From Saccharomycodes ludwigii (lineage: Eukaryota > Ascomycota > Saccharomycetes > Saccharomycodales > Saccharomycodaceae), in NCBI RefSeq assembly GCF_020623625.1, contig NC_060200.1:814001-878000 (forward strand): a stretch of 64,000 nucleotides of DNA. Reading direction: 5' to 3'. The notes beneath the pieces were generated by a model. It worked only from the letters and a program-made list of their open reading frames with translations. It did not search any database and was not told the DNA's origin. Position numbers and translations under genes: made by a program. The stretch's first letter is position 1; every line of letters starts with the position of its first letter. This document shows, in pieces, positions 1 through 12,964 of the stretch.

Positions 1-1415
1 TGTAGTTTCTTGAAATCGTACCATTGGGTTTTGCCGTCTTCAGAAACGGTGACAAATGCAGGTAAAGCAACGGAAGCCAAATTACAAACAGCTGTCTCTT
101 CCGGGTTCGAATACTCAACAATCTCACAACACAAGTTAGAAGATTTAATAACACCCAAATTCTTTTGATTAGATTTCTTATTGCAAGCATCTTTGTAGAC
201 AACAAATGGGGTCCCGGTTTCTGTTTGAGCTTCTAAAATAGCATACCACAACTTCTGAGCCTTAATAGTTTTTCTGCCACGGCCTTCGGCAACGTATTTT
301 TCATACAACGCTTCAAATTCATCGCCATAAACATCACTTAACCCTGGTGCTTCACTTGGAGAAAACAATGTCCAATCGCCATTGGCCTTAACACGTTTCA
401 TGAATAAGTCCGGAACCCACAAAGCAGGGAATAAATCTCTAGCACGAATTTCCTCCTTACCATGATTTTTTCTGATGTCAATGAAATCAAAGATATCACT
501 GTGCCATGGTTCCAAATACAAGGCAAAGGCACCCGGTCTCTTATTACCACCCTGATCAACGTAACGAGCAGTATTGTTGAAAACACGGGCCATAGGAATA
601 ATACCATTAGAAGTACCGTTGGTACCAGCAATGTAGGAGCCGGTGGAACGGATGTTATGGATGTGTAAACCAATACCACCTGCGGACTTAGAAATCAAGG
701 CACATTCTTTTAGAGTATCGTAAATACCTTCGATGGAGTCATCTTTCATGGCAACCAAGAAACAAGATGACATTTGTGGACGTGGTGTACCAGCATTGAA
801 TAAAGTTGGAGAAGCGTGAATAAAATACCTCTGTGACATTAAATTATAAGTTTCTAAAACTTTTGGGATATTGTCACCGTGAATACCAACCGAAACTCTC
901 ATTAGTAAATGTTGGGGACGTTCGACAACCTTGCCGTTTAATTTCAACAAATAGGAACGCTCTAAAGTTTTGAAGCCAAAATAGTTAAACGAAAAATCTC
1001 TATCGTACACAATGGCGGAATTTAGTTCATTCTCATGTTTCTGAACAATATTATAGACTTCTTCGCTAATCATTGGTGAAGGAATATCATTTTTAGGGTT
1101 TATATAGTGGTATAAATCAGACACAACTTTGGAAAATTGTTTAGTTGTTTGTTTGTGCAAATTGGAGATTGCAATCCTGGCAGCCAAAACAGCATAATCT
1201 GGGTGAATGGTGGTCATATAAGCACATGTTTCTGCAGCTAAGTTATCTAACTCAATTGTGGTGACACCTTCATAAACACCGGAGATGATACGTTGGGTGA
1301 TTTTAACTGGGTCAATATGCTTAGGATCTAGTCCATAACATAGACGAGCAATACGAGAAGTAATTTTATCAAATTGTACTGGCTCCTTACGGCCGTCTCT
1401 TTTGCAAACGTACAT
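1..1415 (-). CDS. RNR1: Ribonucleotide reductase large subunit (3' end outside window)
   Basis: Reduces ribonucleoside diphosphates to deoxy forms for DNA synthesis, in complex with the small subunit, in the cytosol. About 471 N-terminal residues are visible and the gene runs off the left edge. It starts [17 protein letters not shown], the ATP-cone that binds the allosteric effectors. The class I core follows, with [16 protein letters not shown] carrying the first redox-active Cys and [20 protein letters not shown] in the active-site barrel, then [10 protein letters not shown]. The start is the only ATG beginning the conserved N-terminus. S. cerevisiae has two ohnologues, RNR1 beside ARG5,6 and RNR3 beside FIS1; a single gene here next to FIS1 fits an unduplicated locus. 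Two MluI cell-cycle boxes lie about 450-520 bp upstream. Confidence 0.97.
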   Translation of the reverse strand, partial: MYVCKRDGRKEPVQFDKITSRIARLCYGLDPKHIDPVKITQRIISGVYEGVTTIELDNLAAETCAYMTTIHPDYAVLAARIAISNLHKQTTKQFSKVVSDLYHYINPKNDIPSPMISEEVYNIVQKHENELNSAIVYDRDFSFNYFGFKTLERSYLLKLNGKVVERPQHLLMRVSVGIHGDNIPKVLETYNLMSQRYFIHASPTLFNAGTPRPQMSSCFLVAMKDDSIEGIYDTLKECALISKSAGGIGLHIHNIRSTGSYIAGTNGTSNGIIPMARVFNNTARYVDQGGNKRPGAFALYLEPWHSDIFDFIDIRKNHGKEEIRARDLFPALWVPDLFMKRVKANGDWTLFSPSEAPGLSDVYGDEFEALYEKYVAEGRGRKTIKAQKLWYAILEAQTETGTPFVVYKDACNKKSNQKNLGVIKSSNLCCEIVEYSNPEETAVCNLASVALPAFVTVSEDGKTQWYDFKKL

Positions 1416-1868
1416 GGTATATAAATTTAGGTGTGTGTTTGATTGTTTTCAGATACCTTTAGTGATTTCTGATTTGATTCTTTTTAAGTCTCACAAATGA
1501 ACAAAAAGATTCTTGGAAGGTTCAATATGTTGCAGTATCGAAAAGTGAGTGATATATGAAATTCAGTTATTGTGGAAAAAAATTTTTCCTAGAAGAACCT
1601 TAAAAATCGAATTGATAAAAATTTTGTTTAATTTACTTGTCCTTTATATATATTCAATATTTGGATTAATAATAATAATTTTAAAGTGGAAAAAAAAAAA
1701 ATAGAAAAAAAAAAGAAAAAAAAATTTGTGCTAAAACATATGAGAAGCTACGCCTTTTTTTTAAAAAAAAAAAAAAATTAAATTAAATTAAAACTTCGAG
1801 AGAGTATATCAAGTATTGCATATGGTGTTTTCAGAATTTATACTTCTACAATGGTTTCTATGTAAAAC

Positions 1869-1874
1869 ACGCGT
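1869..1874. promoter_or_regulatory. MCB element (ACGCGT) upstream of RNR1
   Basis: Perfect ACGCGT about 454 bp upstream of the RNR1 ATG. MBF (Mbp1-Swi6) binds this box and drives G1/S transcription of DNA-synthesis genes in budding yeasts; RNR1 is a classic target. The hexamer is rare in such AT-rich DNA. Function is inferred from the motif and position. Confidence 0.65.
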
Positions 1875-1935
1875 AAATCCAATGTGTCTTTTTTTTTTTT
1901 CTTCTAAAAACTTTAAAAAAAAAAAAAAAAAAAAA

Positions 1936-1941
1936 ACGCGT
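1936..1941. promoter_or_regulatory. Second MCB element (ACGCGT) upstream of RNR1
   Basis: Second perfect ACGCGT, 67 bp from the first, flanked by poly(A) runs that probably keep nucleosomes away. The pair in the RNR1 promoter argues for MBF control. Confidence 0.65.
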
Positions 1942-2882
1942 AAATATTTTGCACGTAAACTTTTTTTAAAAAAAATCTACACATAAAAAAATTTACAAGA
2001 ATCAGGATTAATTTATATCTTTATATTTTGCTTCACAGAAACGTCCGCAAATGCTTTCCGGATAATAAGGACTAAGTTTCTATAAACCTAATAAAGTTGT
2101 TACCGCATTATTTAGTACAGGTGAGCTTTGTTCATCGTTCAAAATACCTCGTTAAGAACACACAATTATACCCCTCCCATTTAAAATAAAATAATAAATT
2201 AAAAAATTAAAATAAAAGAGATGCTTAATAATAACTATTTGCGTGATTTTACTTTGTATCGTGTTAGTAACCTTAAGGCTTGTCATCCGCTTTTTATCTT
2301 ACCAGGAGTGCAATGGAATTTCAAATTAAATTAAGATAATTGTTTAAATAACCAGTAAAAGAAGAAAAGAAAAAAAGAAAAAAAGAAAAAAAAAGTAATA
2401 AATATATAGACAAGTTTGAAAAAATCCTAATTTTACACCATTCTTTTCACTAAGATATAACAATTTTTTTTTGACTTTCTCGTGTTAAGTTTTATAACTT
2501 AGCATGCATCAATCGCATCTAACACATAAGTTACACAACTAGAAATGATTTTTTTAAAGATCTGCTTAATGCAATGTTAAGGTGAAGATGGAGCGGCTGT
2601 ACTAGTAATATAAAATCTTAGTTTATTGCTTAAGGCTTTGGCGTTATATTTTCTTTACAAACTCTTTCTCAGTCTTTTAGTACTAGTATCATAACAAAAG
2701 TAAGTTACTTATATTCATTTGTTTAGAGGTTAAAACTATAATGAATTCAAAAAAAGCAAAACATATAAAAGAATGAAGGAGAATATGTACATTATATTTC
2801 ATAGATAATAATATATACAACTGAAAAAGTACAGGATTTTAGTTTGTTTTTTTTTTTTTTTTTTTTTTTTTTCGTTTATATT

Positions 2883-3359
2883 TTATCTTTTTTTAGAACC
2901 TCTCATGTAGACATTTATCCCATATGCAGCAGCTCCAATAACAACAGAAACAAGTGCTAATCCTTTCAAACTTTGTGACGCAATTTTTGATTCAACCATT
3001 TTTTTTAAGGCAAATACCTGAGTATTATGGGATGATTCACGTTCTGCTAAGGCATCGATATATCTTTTTGCCATCGTATATTCACCCATTTTATAGCATC
3101 CAATGGTTAAGTAGTATAGACATTCACGTCTCCTTTTGGGTGCTTCCTTATAAACATCAGATAATAGTTTTACACCCAACCGCTGGTTATCAACGTCGTT
3201 TGATTTTATTAGCCCCCAAGCATAATTAAACCTTGATTGAATAGATGCTATATCGCCACCTTCAGAAAGTACTTGTTGACGCAATATTTCTAATTGGGCA
3301 GGGGGTAATTCTCCATACGCATCTTCTAATGTTGGTAAATAAGCCAGTCTTTCACTCAT
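2883..3359 (-). CDS. FIS1: Mitochondrial fission protein Fis1
   Basis: Tail-anchored adaptor on the outer membrane of mitochondria and peroxisomes that recruits Mdv1/Caf4 and the dynamin Dnm1 for fission. The 158 residues match the family length (155 in S. cerevisiae). The soluble part is a two-TPR bundle (SRFNYAWGLIKS, RRRECLYYLTIGCYKMGEY). A single membrane segment at about residues 131-150 (LALVSVVIGAAAYGINVYM) is followed by a basic tail (RGSKKR), the usual tail-anchor signal. It is transcribed divergently from EFM4, the same neighbour as on S. cerevisiae chromosome IX. Confidence 0.96.
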   Translation of the reverse strand: MSERLAYLPTLEDAYGELPPAQLEILRQQVLSEGGDIASIQSRFNYAWGLIKSNDVDNQRLGVKLLSDVYKEAPKRRRECLYYLTIGCYKMGEYTMAKRYIDALAERESSHNTQVFALKKMVESKIASQSLKGLALVSVVIGAAAYGINVYMRGSKKR

Positions 3360-3650
3360 GTAGTGTTTTAATTTATCTGTTTGTTTGTTTTGGTTATTAT
3401 GTTTATGTGCTCTTTAGTAAAGGGTGAAAAGTGAAAAGTGAAACGGTAAACGAAAAAATGAGTGATGTTTTTTTTTTTGTAAACATAAAGCGTATAAATG
3501 TATTAAAAAAGGCTGCGATTAAAAGGATAAAAAAAAAAAAAGACCTTTAAAGGGGGAAGGAGTCTCTCTCCATAACATGTGTACAATATTTCTCTTCATA
3601 ATACGAATGTTACAAAACCAAGTTCTTCGGACAAATTGAATATCTTTTTT

Positions 3651-3682
<32 letters not shown>

Positions 3683-3812
3683 CGCTACAATTTTTAGAAG
3701 TTACTATTAAAAAGTTTTTCGATGTAAAATTTTAGACATTTTAATAACAACATAACGCATTGAAATGAAATGTCTCATATATACATATAACAGCATATAA
3801 CTGTACTTAATA
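3360..3812. other. Divergent promoter region FIS1/EFM4
   Basis: 453 bp shared upstream region of two divergent genes. It has a pure T run ending at about 3680 and shorter A runs near 3530. No specific factor site is recognised. Confidence 0.55.
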
Positions 3813-4517
3813 ATGGAAGACACAACAAAGTTGAATACCTCTAAACTAGGTACTAAAAAATACTGGGAAGATTTTTATAGTTTGGAAAAAACAAATTTTG
3901 AATCAAATCCAGAAGATACCGGAGAATGCTGGTTTAGTGATAACGATGCAGAGGAAAAAATGATCGATTTTTTGATGCAAAATTTGGGAACACATTCAAT
4001 CACTGAAAAATCAACTATTATTGATTTGGGTACAGGCAATGGTCATTTACTTTTTAGCCTATACGAAGAAGGTTTTACCAAAGCTAAGCTGCATGGAGTT
4101 GATTATTCTCATGAAAGCATCAAATTTTCAAACAAAATTTTAAGTGAAAAATACCCGGAAGCTTTGGATAATATTTCTTTTTCTCAAGTTGATATATTCG
4201 ACTCTGAGTGGAAACCACCAAGATTTGATATTGTATTGGATAAAGGCACTTTAGATGCAATTGCTCTAAGTGGGCTGAAATTAGCCAGTGGTAAAACTGT
4301 TGTTGATGCTTATCCATCGGTAATTGACAAATTGTTGAAAGATAATGGTGTTTTTTTAATTACTTCATGTAATTTCACTCAGAAAGAATTGATTAAAATT
4401 GCAGAATCATGTGAAAACTTAAAACTGTGGAAAACTGTTAGTTATCCAATATTTGAATTTGGAGGTGTTAAAGGTACAACCATTTGTACGGTTGCCTTTA
4501 TCAAACAAAAAATATAA
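3813..4517 (+). CDS. EFM4: eEF1A lysine methyltransferase, Efm4 type
   Basis: SAM-dependent methyltransferase of the Efm4/See1 family, which in S. cerevisiae methylates Lys316 of translation elongation factor eEF1A. The 234 residues hold a seven-beta-strand fold. Motif I is IIDLGTGNGHLLF (about residues 69-81), the acidic SAM-ribose position follows in HGVDYSHESI, and FDIVLDKGTLDAIALS covers the catalytic region after strand 4. Near the N-terminus GTKKYWEDFYSLEKTNFE is the family's typical opening. The start is the first ATG in the open frame. It sits divergent from FIS1 and convergent with YRB2, as on S. cerevisiae chromosome IX. Confidence 0.93.
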   Translation: MEDTTKLNTSKLGTKKYWEDFYSLEKTNFESNPEDTGECWFSDNDAEEKMIDFLMQNLGTHSITEKSTIIDLGTGNGHLLFSLYEEGFTKAKLHGVDYSHESIKFSNKILSEKYPEALDNISFSQVDIFDSEWKPPRFDIVLDKGTLDAIALSGLKLASGKTVVDAYPSVIDKLLKDNGVFLITSCNFTQKELIKIAESCENLKLWKTVSYPIFEFGGVKGTTICTVAFIKQKI

Positions 4518-4746
4518 ACGTGCCCAAGCTGTTTTCTTTATTGTTTTGCCGCGATAAAAACGAAGTTTTTTTTTAAAAAAAAAAAAAATTTACAGAAAAG
4601 ACGTTGCTATTCGGTTTTATAAAAATTATATATATAATGGTTGTAAATACAGGTCAATCAAAGAAAAAGAGGGGGAGGGAGAAGCGATCGATAATAGAAT
4701 AATGTTAATTTTAAATATTATTAAAGTTAATTTTTTACCGTTCTTT

Positions 4747-6171
4747 TCATTTCCTTTCTTGACTTTCCTTTTCTTTTTCCTTTTCTTCTTTTTCTTCTTC
4801 TTCTTCTTCTTGTTTTCTCTCTCCCTCCCCTTCTTCTTCCAGCTTTTTTGTATTTTTTTCGTGTCTATCTTCTTCCGTTTTAATTGCAGTTTCTATACAG
4901 ACAAACAATTCATCGCTAATCTCCTTTTTACCCGATTTTATAGCAAATTGAACTGGAATTTTGTTCTCATTAACTGCAATAATTCGAATAAATTTTTCTC
5001 CCTGTATGGACCCAGGGAACCCCTTGTTAACTTTAAAACCAGGCACTAAAGGTAAATTCAAAATAACTTTCAATAACCCACGACTCCTCATAATAATACG
5101 AAATTTTCCAGTAATTCTATCTTTGTTGACATGAATTACACCAACACCCCTTTCCTTCCAACCTGTCTTAACATCAATTAATTCGTATAATTTAGCATTG
5201 GATTGTAAAATACATTCTTCACTCTCTTCGCCTGACTTTATATTTTGTGCCACGAAGTTACCAGATTCTTTATCACCTTCTTTAACAGCGGTAGCACTAG
5301 TGGAACATTCGCAAGTTGATTTACCATTGCATTCTTTACCGGTATCAGATTTGGACATGGTAATATCGGTAAAAGGTTTCGCTGGCACAGCTGTAAACTT
5401 AGTTTTGTCGTTTTTATTATTATCATTGTTATTAGCAGTGGTGGTACTACTATTATCAGTGGCAACAGTACTAGTATTATTAAATAAAGCAAATCCAGAA
5501 CTAAATTGCGATCCGGAACCAAATGTAAATTTGTTGTCACTTTTTAATGATGAAACGCTATTGCTGTCTTTAAAGTCTATTGAGGATACTGGTTTCAATG
5601 CACCAAACCCAGAACCAAAAGAAGTCGATGAAGCAAAAGGTTTTATAATACCATCAGTAGCAACCTTTTTATCTTCTTTTCTCTCGGTATTTGGGGATCC
5701 ATCTGTACTCGAACTAATGGCATTACCATTAACAATAGTGGTATCTGATTTTGGCATAATACCAAAGCCTTTAGAAAAAGCAGAAGTTTGACCAAACGTG
5801 AATTTAGGTTTTTCTACGTGAGTTCCGTTTTTTTCTTCAGCATGTTTTGCATCATTACTTTTAATATCGTTTTTTACTTTCTTGCTTTGTGGCATATCCT
5901 TTGAAGATGATGCAGCAGCGCTTAAACTATCTTTTTCAGTACCATTGAAAGTTTTTGTCATTAATTCTTTTCCCTTGTCATCTTCGTTTTCTTTTTCCTC
6001 TTCTTCAGTTCTAGTTCTTTTTTTTGATGGAAGAACAACGATGTCCTTATCTTTTTCTCCTTTTTTGTTGTTGTTTAATGAGTTTTCTTTGGCTGCTGCT
6101 GCTGCTGCTACTGCTGCCGCTGCTACAGAAGTGGATGATGATAAATTTCTTTGTTGGTTTTTCCCGGACAT
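4747..6171 (-). CDS. YRB2: Ran-binding nuclear export cofactor Yrb2
   Basis: Nuclear Ran-GTP-binding cofactor of the exportin Crm1. Of 474 residues, the N-terminus is low complexity with a poly-Ala run and a basic KKRTRTEEEE stretch that could be a nuclear localisation signal. Three FG-type segments follow (FTFGQTSAFSKGFG, TSFGSGFGAL, FTFGSGSQFSSGFALF). The Ran-binding domain spans about residues 322-435 (LYELIDVKTGWKERGVGVIHV, FRIIMRSRGLLKVILN). The final 45 residues are a Glu/Lys-rich tail. It is longer than the S. cerevisiae protein (327 aa as I recall) mostly through low-complexity DNA. Convergent with EFM4 and followed by ARC15, as on chromosome IX. Confidence 0.93.
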   Translation of the reverse strand: MSGKNQQRNLSSSTSVAAAAVAAAAAAKENSLNNNKKGEKDKDIVVLPSKKRTRTEEEEKENEDDKGKELMTKTFNGTEKDSLSAAASSSKDMPQSKKVKNDIKSNDAKHAEEKNGTHVEKPKFTFGQTSAFSKGFGIMPKSDTTIVNGNAISSSTDGSPNTERKEDKKVATDGIIKPFASSTSFGSGFGALKPVSSIDFKDSNSVSSLKSDNKFTFGSGSQFSSGFALFNNTSTVATDNSSTTTANNNDNNKNDKTKFTAVPAKPFTDITMSKSDTGKECNGKSTCECSTSATAVKEGDKESGNFVAQNIKSGEESEECILQSNAKLYELIDVKTGWKERGVGVIHVNKDRITGKFRIIMRSRGLLKVILNLPLVPGFKVNKGFPGSIQGEKFIRIIAVNENKIPVQFAIKSGKKEISDELFVCIETAIKTEEDRHEKNTKKLEEEGEGERKQEEEEEEKEEKEKEKESQERK

Positions 6172-6402
6172 TTTCCTTAAAAACTCTTATTGTGTTACAG
6201 CCTAGTATATTTGCAGTTCCTGTTAATTTGCGAGTTCAAAAAAAAAAAAATTCCTTTTTTTCTTTCTTCTTTGTAAGTTTTAGTGAATCGAAGTTAAATC
6301 GTTGTAGCGTTTGGTCAGTTAGATTATTAGAAATAACAAACATTATTTTTTTATTTTATATATGTATATAGGCGAGAATTTAAAAGGGAAAAAAAAATTA
6401 TG

Positions 6403-6439
<37 letters not shown>

Positions 6440-6541
6440 GAGTATATCATACTATTGGAAACCAAAAATTATAAATTCGCATATATATATATATATATAT
6501 ATATAAGCATACTTTAATGGTTGTTTGATTTTCTCTAACAG
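6172..6541. other. Intergenic region YRB2-ARC15
   Basis: 370 bp holding the YRB2 promoter and ARC15 3' flank. It contains a long A run around 6403-6436 and an (AT)n microsatellite around 6480-6505. Nothing else is recognised. Confidence 0.55.
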
Positions 6542-7015
6542 TTAAACACTCTTCCTATCTGTTAAAAATCTAATAATGGATCCTGTCCCATTCTTTTCAA
6601 TAACTTTATCTAACCAACTCAACAAAACAGCTCCTTGCTTGGCACCCTCCGGTTTACTCATCCCCTTGTATAAATATTTAGTTAAAACATCTGCTTCATC
6701 ATTACTCAATTGCTTTACAATATTAGCAATATCAGTTGGTCTTGCTTGACATAGTACATCTAATACAGCCAATAAGTATTGTTGTTTGGTGGCTTCGGAG
6801 TCTGTTAGATAAACCGGACTACCTGTGATAAGTCTAACAGCAGATAAGGTATCACCGCTCGAGCCAAAAGAACGTAATTGACTTATTTGTTGCTGAACTT
6901 GTTGGATAGTATAAGTTGGCAATGTGGTTAATAAAGGTTGTTGTAAATCAGCAGCCGTCAACCTAGCATTTTCTGGGTCCAATGCATCTATATCAATTCT
7001 TCTCCAGTCCTCCAT
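6542..7015 (-). CDS. ARC15: Arp2/3 complex subunit 5 (p16/ARPC5)
   Basis: Small subunit of the Arp2/3 complex, which nucleates branched actin at cortical patches during endocytosis. The 157 residues match the family (154 in S. cerevisiae). The N-terminus MEDWRRIDIDALDPENARLT is the family's signature, and the C-terminal helical part (LTKYLYKGMSKPEGAKQGAVLLSWLDKV) is strongly conserved in ARPC5. The start follows from the conserved N-terminus. It follows YRB2 on the same strand as in S. cerevisiae. Confidence 0.96.
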   Translation of the reverse strand: MEDWRRIDIDALDPENARLTAADLQQPLLTTLPTYTIQQVQQQISQLRSFGSSGDTLSAVRLITGSPVYLTDSEATKQQYLLAVLDVLCQARPTDIANIVKQLSNDEADVLTKYLYKGMSKPEGAKQGAVLLSWLDKVIEKNGTGSIIRFLTDRKSV

Positions 7016-7560
7016 TTTATATTTAATGTTTTCTTTGTTGTTTTTAAATAACTTTGTTGATAATATGGCTTCGCTGTTGAAACCTAATTAATTTTGCAAA
7101 GAAAGAGTGTATGTGTGTACCTAACTATTAAAAGTTCATCCGGTTTTAAGGATAATTTTTCTGCCCATAAAATTTTTTACTGGAGATATTTTCAATTTTC
7201 ATTCCTTCTAAAAAAAAAAAATAAAAAAAAAAAAAAAAAAAAAAAAAAAGGGGCAGAAAGAGAAAAACGAGCGAAAAAAATGATAGATATATTTTCAATA
7301 CCGGGTAACGTTCATTTTGAACGAAATCTTTAAAAAGAAATTTATTATTTTTTAAAAAAAAAGCTTAATCTAAGTATATAAAAATTTGTTGTCATAAACA
7401 AACTCGAATACAATGGTTAAAATATAAACGGGTTGAGATTCATGAACTTTAGTGTACAAAATTTAAACAGTAATAGACAGTTTTCAATTAATATCCACTA
7501 CATATATATATATATATGTATATGTATGAAAGTTAAAAAAAAAGTTATTTTCCTAAATAT
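7016..7560. other. Intergenic region ARC15-ARG5,6
   Basis: 545 bp with the ARC15 promoter and ARG5,6 3' flank. A long A run interrupted by one T lies around 7211-7249, with an AT microsatellite near 7503-7520. No gene is seen. Confidence 0.5.
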
Positions 7561-10962
<3,402 letters not shown>

Positions 10963-11993
10963 TCACTTACCATCATTTTTGGCTTTATTGAAATTTTTAT
11001 TTGAACGGACTTTCTTATTATTATTGATATTTTGGGTGGTGCTGCTGTTACTATGTTTATGCTTAAGAATATTACCAAGACCTTTGTTACCGTTTGAATT
11101 CAACTCTTTCTCGCTTATTTGTTTTGTTTCCAAATACCTCTTCATATATCCCCTCCCACCAAGGCCGCCACCTAATCTTCTAGGTCTGAAGTACTTTACT
11201 GTTCTCCCTCGTTCGACATCTACAATAATCGGTCTTCCATCTATTATCATTCCGGCATGTGTTCCAATACTTTTATAGCAATTTTTCGCAGATTGTTGTT
11301 CTCCAAAGGTAATAAAACCATATCCTTTACTTTTGTTCGTTTTTATATCTCGAACAATTCGTAATTTTTCAATGGCTCCAAACTTTATAAAAATTTTATG
11401 CAACTCCACTTCATCGACTGAGTACGGTAACCTCCCTACAAATATTGTCTTATACGGGTCTGTTCCTTTAGTAAATTGATCCTTATGAGGATTCCAATTC
11501 TCTAATTCTTTCTGTATTTGTCTTAAATGGGTACTAAAAGCTGGAGCATGATGCTCGTTCTTATCTATGTTGGCGTTTAACGTGGAAGTTACCGTGTTTT
11601 TGACGGGAAAATCTTGTAAATATTGTTTTATCAGGGAAGTGTTATCACCCTTTTTATAATTGTTGGTACTAGTATTTATAATGGCTGAAACACCATCTAT
11701 ATATGGGTCAGTTTTTCTTTCATTAAGTGGATAATCGATGGGTTCAACGTAGCGTAAATTTGGGCTTGGTTTAATAATTGTCTCTAAACGTTTTGTATAT
11801 TTTGATGATGACTGTTTAATAAAAAGTAATATGTTAACACATAATATTTGTTAGTAAGCTGGTATCTTGATAATCTAATCAGTTAAATCCATAATGGATC
11901 CAACATACCTTGTAAAACCTTGAAGTTTGTTGTCTACAAGAAAAAAGAAAAATAAATTTCTGTTTTATGTTTATATTCAATAGCACATACCAT
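10963..11993 (-). CDS. SNP1: U1 snRNP 70K protein, spliced
   Basis: U1-70K homologue that binds stem-loop I of U1 snRNA in 5' splice-site recognition. Best model: exon 1 is only ATG (11993-11991), exon 2 is 11811-10963, giving 283 residues (300 in S. cerevisiae). The join reads M-SSSKYTKRLETIIKPSPNL, aligning with the yeast start MNYNLSKY. The U1-70K N-terminal region follows (YIDGVSAII, LENWNPHKD), then an RRM (TIFVGRLPYS as RNP2; SKGYGFITF as RNP1) and the family signature VERGRTVKYFRPRRLGGGLGGRGY. The tail is Asn/Lys-rich. No in-frame ATG exists in exon 2 before the RRM, so the spliced ATG is needed. It falls between ARG5,6 and NOT4. Confidence 0.9.
11812..11990 (-). other. SNP1 intron with internal decoy splice sites
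   Basis: 179-nt intron directly after the start codon: GTATGT at 11990, branch site TACTAAC near 11851, and acceptor TTAAACAG ending at 11812. Only this join puts ATG in frame with the conserved protein. Inside it lie a second acceptor-like CTTGTAG ending at 11934 and a second donor GTATGT at 11908, framing 25 nt. Confidence 0.85.
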
Positions 11994-12274
11994 TTCTATT
12001 AAAGTTGCTTCCTATAATCTATTTATGAAAAAAAGCAAAAAATTGCTTTCAGTTCTTTTAAAATAGTTTTTTTTTTTATTTTTAGTAAAATTCAGGTAAT
12101 CAAAATGTTGGTATAAAAAATTAGATTCGCTCTATGAAGCTAGTAATAGTATAATTTTTCGGTTAATTTTCTATTCAACTAGTTATTCAAATAGTAGGAC
12201 AGTATATGTATATATATATGTGTGTATGTGTGTATGATAATTCTTCAGAAAAGTTGGTTTTTTTTAAAACATAT

Positions 12275-12305
<31 letters not shown>

Positions 12306-12534
12306 GAAAAAAAAATAAAATTTTATATTACGCTTAGATATACATTTACTAAAAAATATTAAAAAAAAGATGCATTCAAGTTTATCTCGAAAATAGTGGA
12401 AAAAGAATTGTTTCATTTAAAGAGTTGTATATTTGTTACAAGGAAACATATATAGAAATTAAGTAATTAAATAAAATATACAGAGAGATTAATAAAAATA
12501 TTATTAATGATGTTATCAACTTGTTTTATTTTTA
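11994..12534. other. Intergenic region SNP1-NOT4
   Basis: 541 bp: SNP1 promoter at the left, NOT4 3' flank at the right. It has a long A run around 12280-12304. Nothing else is recognised. Confidence 0.5.
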
Positions 12535-12868
12535 TTAGTTGGGAGCAATCATTTTCTTACCATTAATTAATTGATTTAATAAGTCTGAGGAAACATTGTG
12601 TGCTGTATGTTGAGGCTGTTGGGATTGTTGTTGGATCATTGGACTACCATGTCCCATTAAAATATTATTCACTTGGGGAGTAAAAAAACCTGGTGGTGGA
12701 ATTCCTTGTTGTTGTTGTTGTAATTGGGCGCTAATCATATCTGGGGTCATATGTAATTGAGGTGGAAGTTGATTAGCATTAATTTGTTGGTGGTGCTGGT
12801 GCTGCTGGTGTTGTTGCTGTTGTTGGTGTTGCTGTTGCTGTTGTTGCTGTTGCTGTTGCTGTTGCTGT

Positions 12869-12964
<96 letters not shown>

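Larger units (their letters stand above)
1416..2882. other. Intergenic region RNR1-FIS1
   Basis: About 1.5 kb with the RNR1 promoter at the left (two MCB boxes) and the 3' flank of FIS1 at the right. A T run of about 26 lies at 2847-2872, directly downstream of the FIS1 stop. Several A or T tracts of 10-20 bases occur. I see no convincing gene or RNA. Confidence 0.6.

Noticed and set aside
61-130. GGTTCGAAT in the RNR1 region as a tRNA B box.
   Set aside because: It is inside conserved RNR1 coding sequence and has no tRNA around it.
11909-11933. The 25-nt segment as a normal constitutive SNP1 exon.
   Set aside because: Its inclusion puts the ATG out of frame with the conserved protein and meets a stop soon after.
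11963-11973. TTTTATGTTTA matches the S. cerevisiae ARS core consensus.
   Set aside because: Such matches are frequent in AT-rich DNA and this one lies inside the SNP1 intron.
11960-11990. A 31-nt intron in SNP1 (GTATGT to ACAG) that would also keep the frame.
   Set aside because: Far shorter than known yeast introns, no branch site, and it would add an unconserved Phe-rich N-terminus.
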